A program made the position numbers and the translations under genes. The notes beneath the pieces were generated by a model, which saw only the letters and a program-made list of their open reading frames with translations, had not been told where the DNA came from and did not search any database. From contig NC_051089.1 in NCBI RefSeq assembly GCF_901709675.1, forward strand, positions 18,288,008 to 18,352,007: 64,000 bases of DNA, in the 5' to 3' direction. Below are positions 63,621-64,000 of this stretch, in pieces; position 1 is the stretch's first letter, and every line of letters begins with the position of its first letter. This DNA comes from Syngnathus acus. Lineage: Eukaryota; Chordata; Actinopteri; Syngnathiformes; Syngnathidae.

Positions 63621-63739
63621 TACATTTCTCAAGTAATTCAACTCGTTTCAACATCATTCTGCAGCATTCCCTAAGAATGCATTCAGTTTCTTCACCTTCA
63701 CATGCAATTTCTCTAGAAATTGCATTTTCTAGTTAATCA

Positions 63740-64000
63740 TGCTACATGCAGTGTGCTGCCAGTTGCCCATCCTTGTTTTAAGGTGTACCCTACCTCTTTT
63801 AGCTAAAATAGGTTACTCTTTAATGTTGAAATCTCTATCGTAACTGGCTGAGGACTTGCGCAAACAAGAACGTTGAACGGGAACTTCTGTTATTTAAGTA
63901 GGAAACAAACCAGTCAGACAGGTTCTACAGACAACATTTTACAGACATCTTTTGTTTAACTTAGTAAGGCAGTGCGTTTAATATCTTATTTAGGTAGGAA
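63740..64000. other. Right edge of the window, no recognised feature
   Basis: About 260 bp of AT-rich sequence beyond the repeat unit. I see no exon-like or repeat-like signal. Confidence 0.4.

Larger units (their letters stand above)
61378..63732 (+). mobile_element. Tandem-repeat-rich unit with Helitron-like 3' end
   Basis: The left end has a hairpin GTGTGGAGGCGAAGGCCTTC ACAC (61384-61407). The right end has GCAATTTCTCTAGAAATTGC (63704-63723, a perfect hairpin), then ATTTT and CTAG (63729-63732). A hairpin followed by CTRR is the 3' signature of Helitrons. No Rep/helicase gene is present, and the 5' TC is not certain. The interior is tandem repeats, a SINE and a minisatellite. Confidence 0.5.

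Overview
This window is eukaryotic, from a ray-finned (teleost) fish. It shows split exons with GT-AG junctions, a vertebrate-type NAD synthetase gene, and a teleost repeat repertoire: Rex3 and Rex1/Babar LINEs, tRNA-derived SINEs, Tc1/mariner, hAT and piggyBac DNA transposons, and Ty3/gypsy and ERV LTR elements. There are no operons, Shine-Dalgarno sites or CRISPR arrays.

The only host gene I can name is the 3' part of NADSYN1 (+ strand, 879-10768): seven exons coding for about 260 C-terminal residues of glutamine-dependent NAD+ synthetase. Its introns are full of transposons, and the last large intron is about 5.2 kb. Three exon-like stretches on the minus strand (13638-14599) may belong to a convergent host gene that I do not recognise.

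The rest is layered mobile DNA. At 15.3-21.4 kb a minus-strand APE-type LINE lies head-to-head with a 5'-truncated Rex3, which abuts a decayed Tc1 transposon (to 22.9 kb). At 25.2-26.8 kb a degenerate tandem repeat is split by a solo LTR and followed by an array of AGACGTCTA/TAGGTCTA palindromes. At 29.1-32.2 kb a piggyBac contains a hAT, which contains a palindromic hAT MITE. At 36.3-48.5 kb an old LINE is split by a full-length Rex3 copy with a target-site duplication (TSD) and by a 6.7-kb minus-strand endogenous retrovirus with apparently identical 395-bp LTRs. At 49.3-55.3 kb several hAT elements carry a solo LTR, a SINE and a deleted gypsy insertion. At 56.0-59.3 kb there is a Rex1/Babar-type LINE with an uninterrupted 1001-codon ORF. 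At 59.8-61.4 kb a hAT sits inside a SINE. At 61.4-63.7 kb there is a tandem-repeat-rich unit whose 3' end (hairpin plus CTAG) resembles a Helitron.

Many boundaries are fixed by TSDs read directly from the sequence (8 bp for hAT, 5 bp for LTR elements, 11-13 bp for the LINE and SINE). I found no cooperative host gene system. The interest lies in the young, possibly mobile elements, in derivatives that amplified after losing genes, and in the order of nested insertions.
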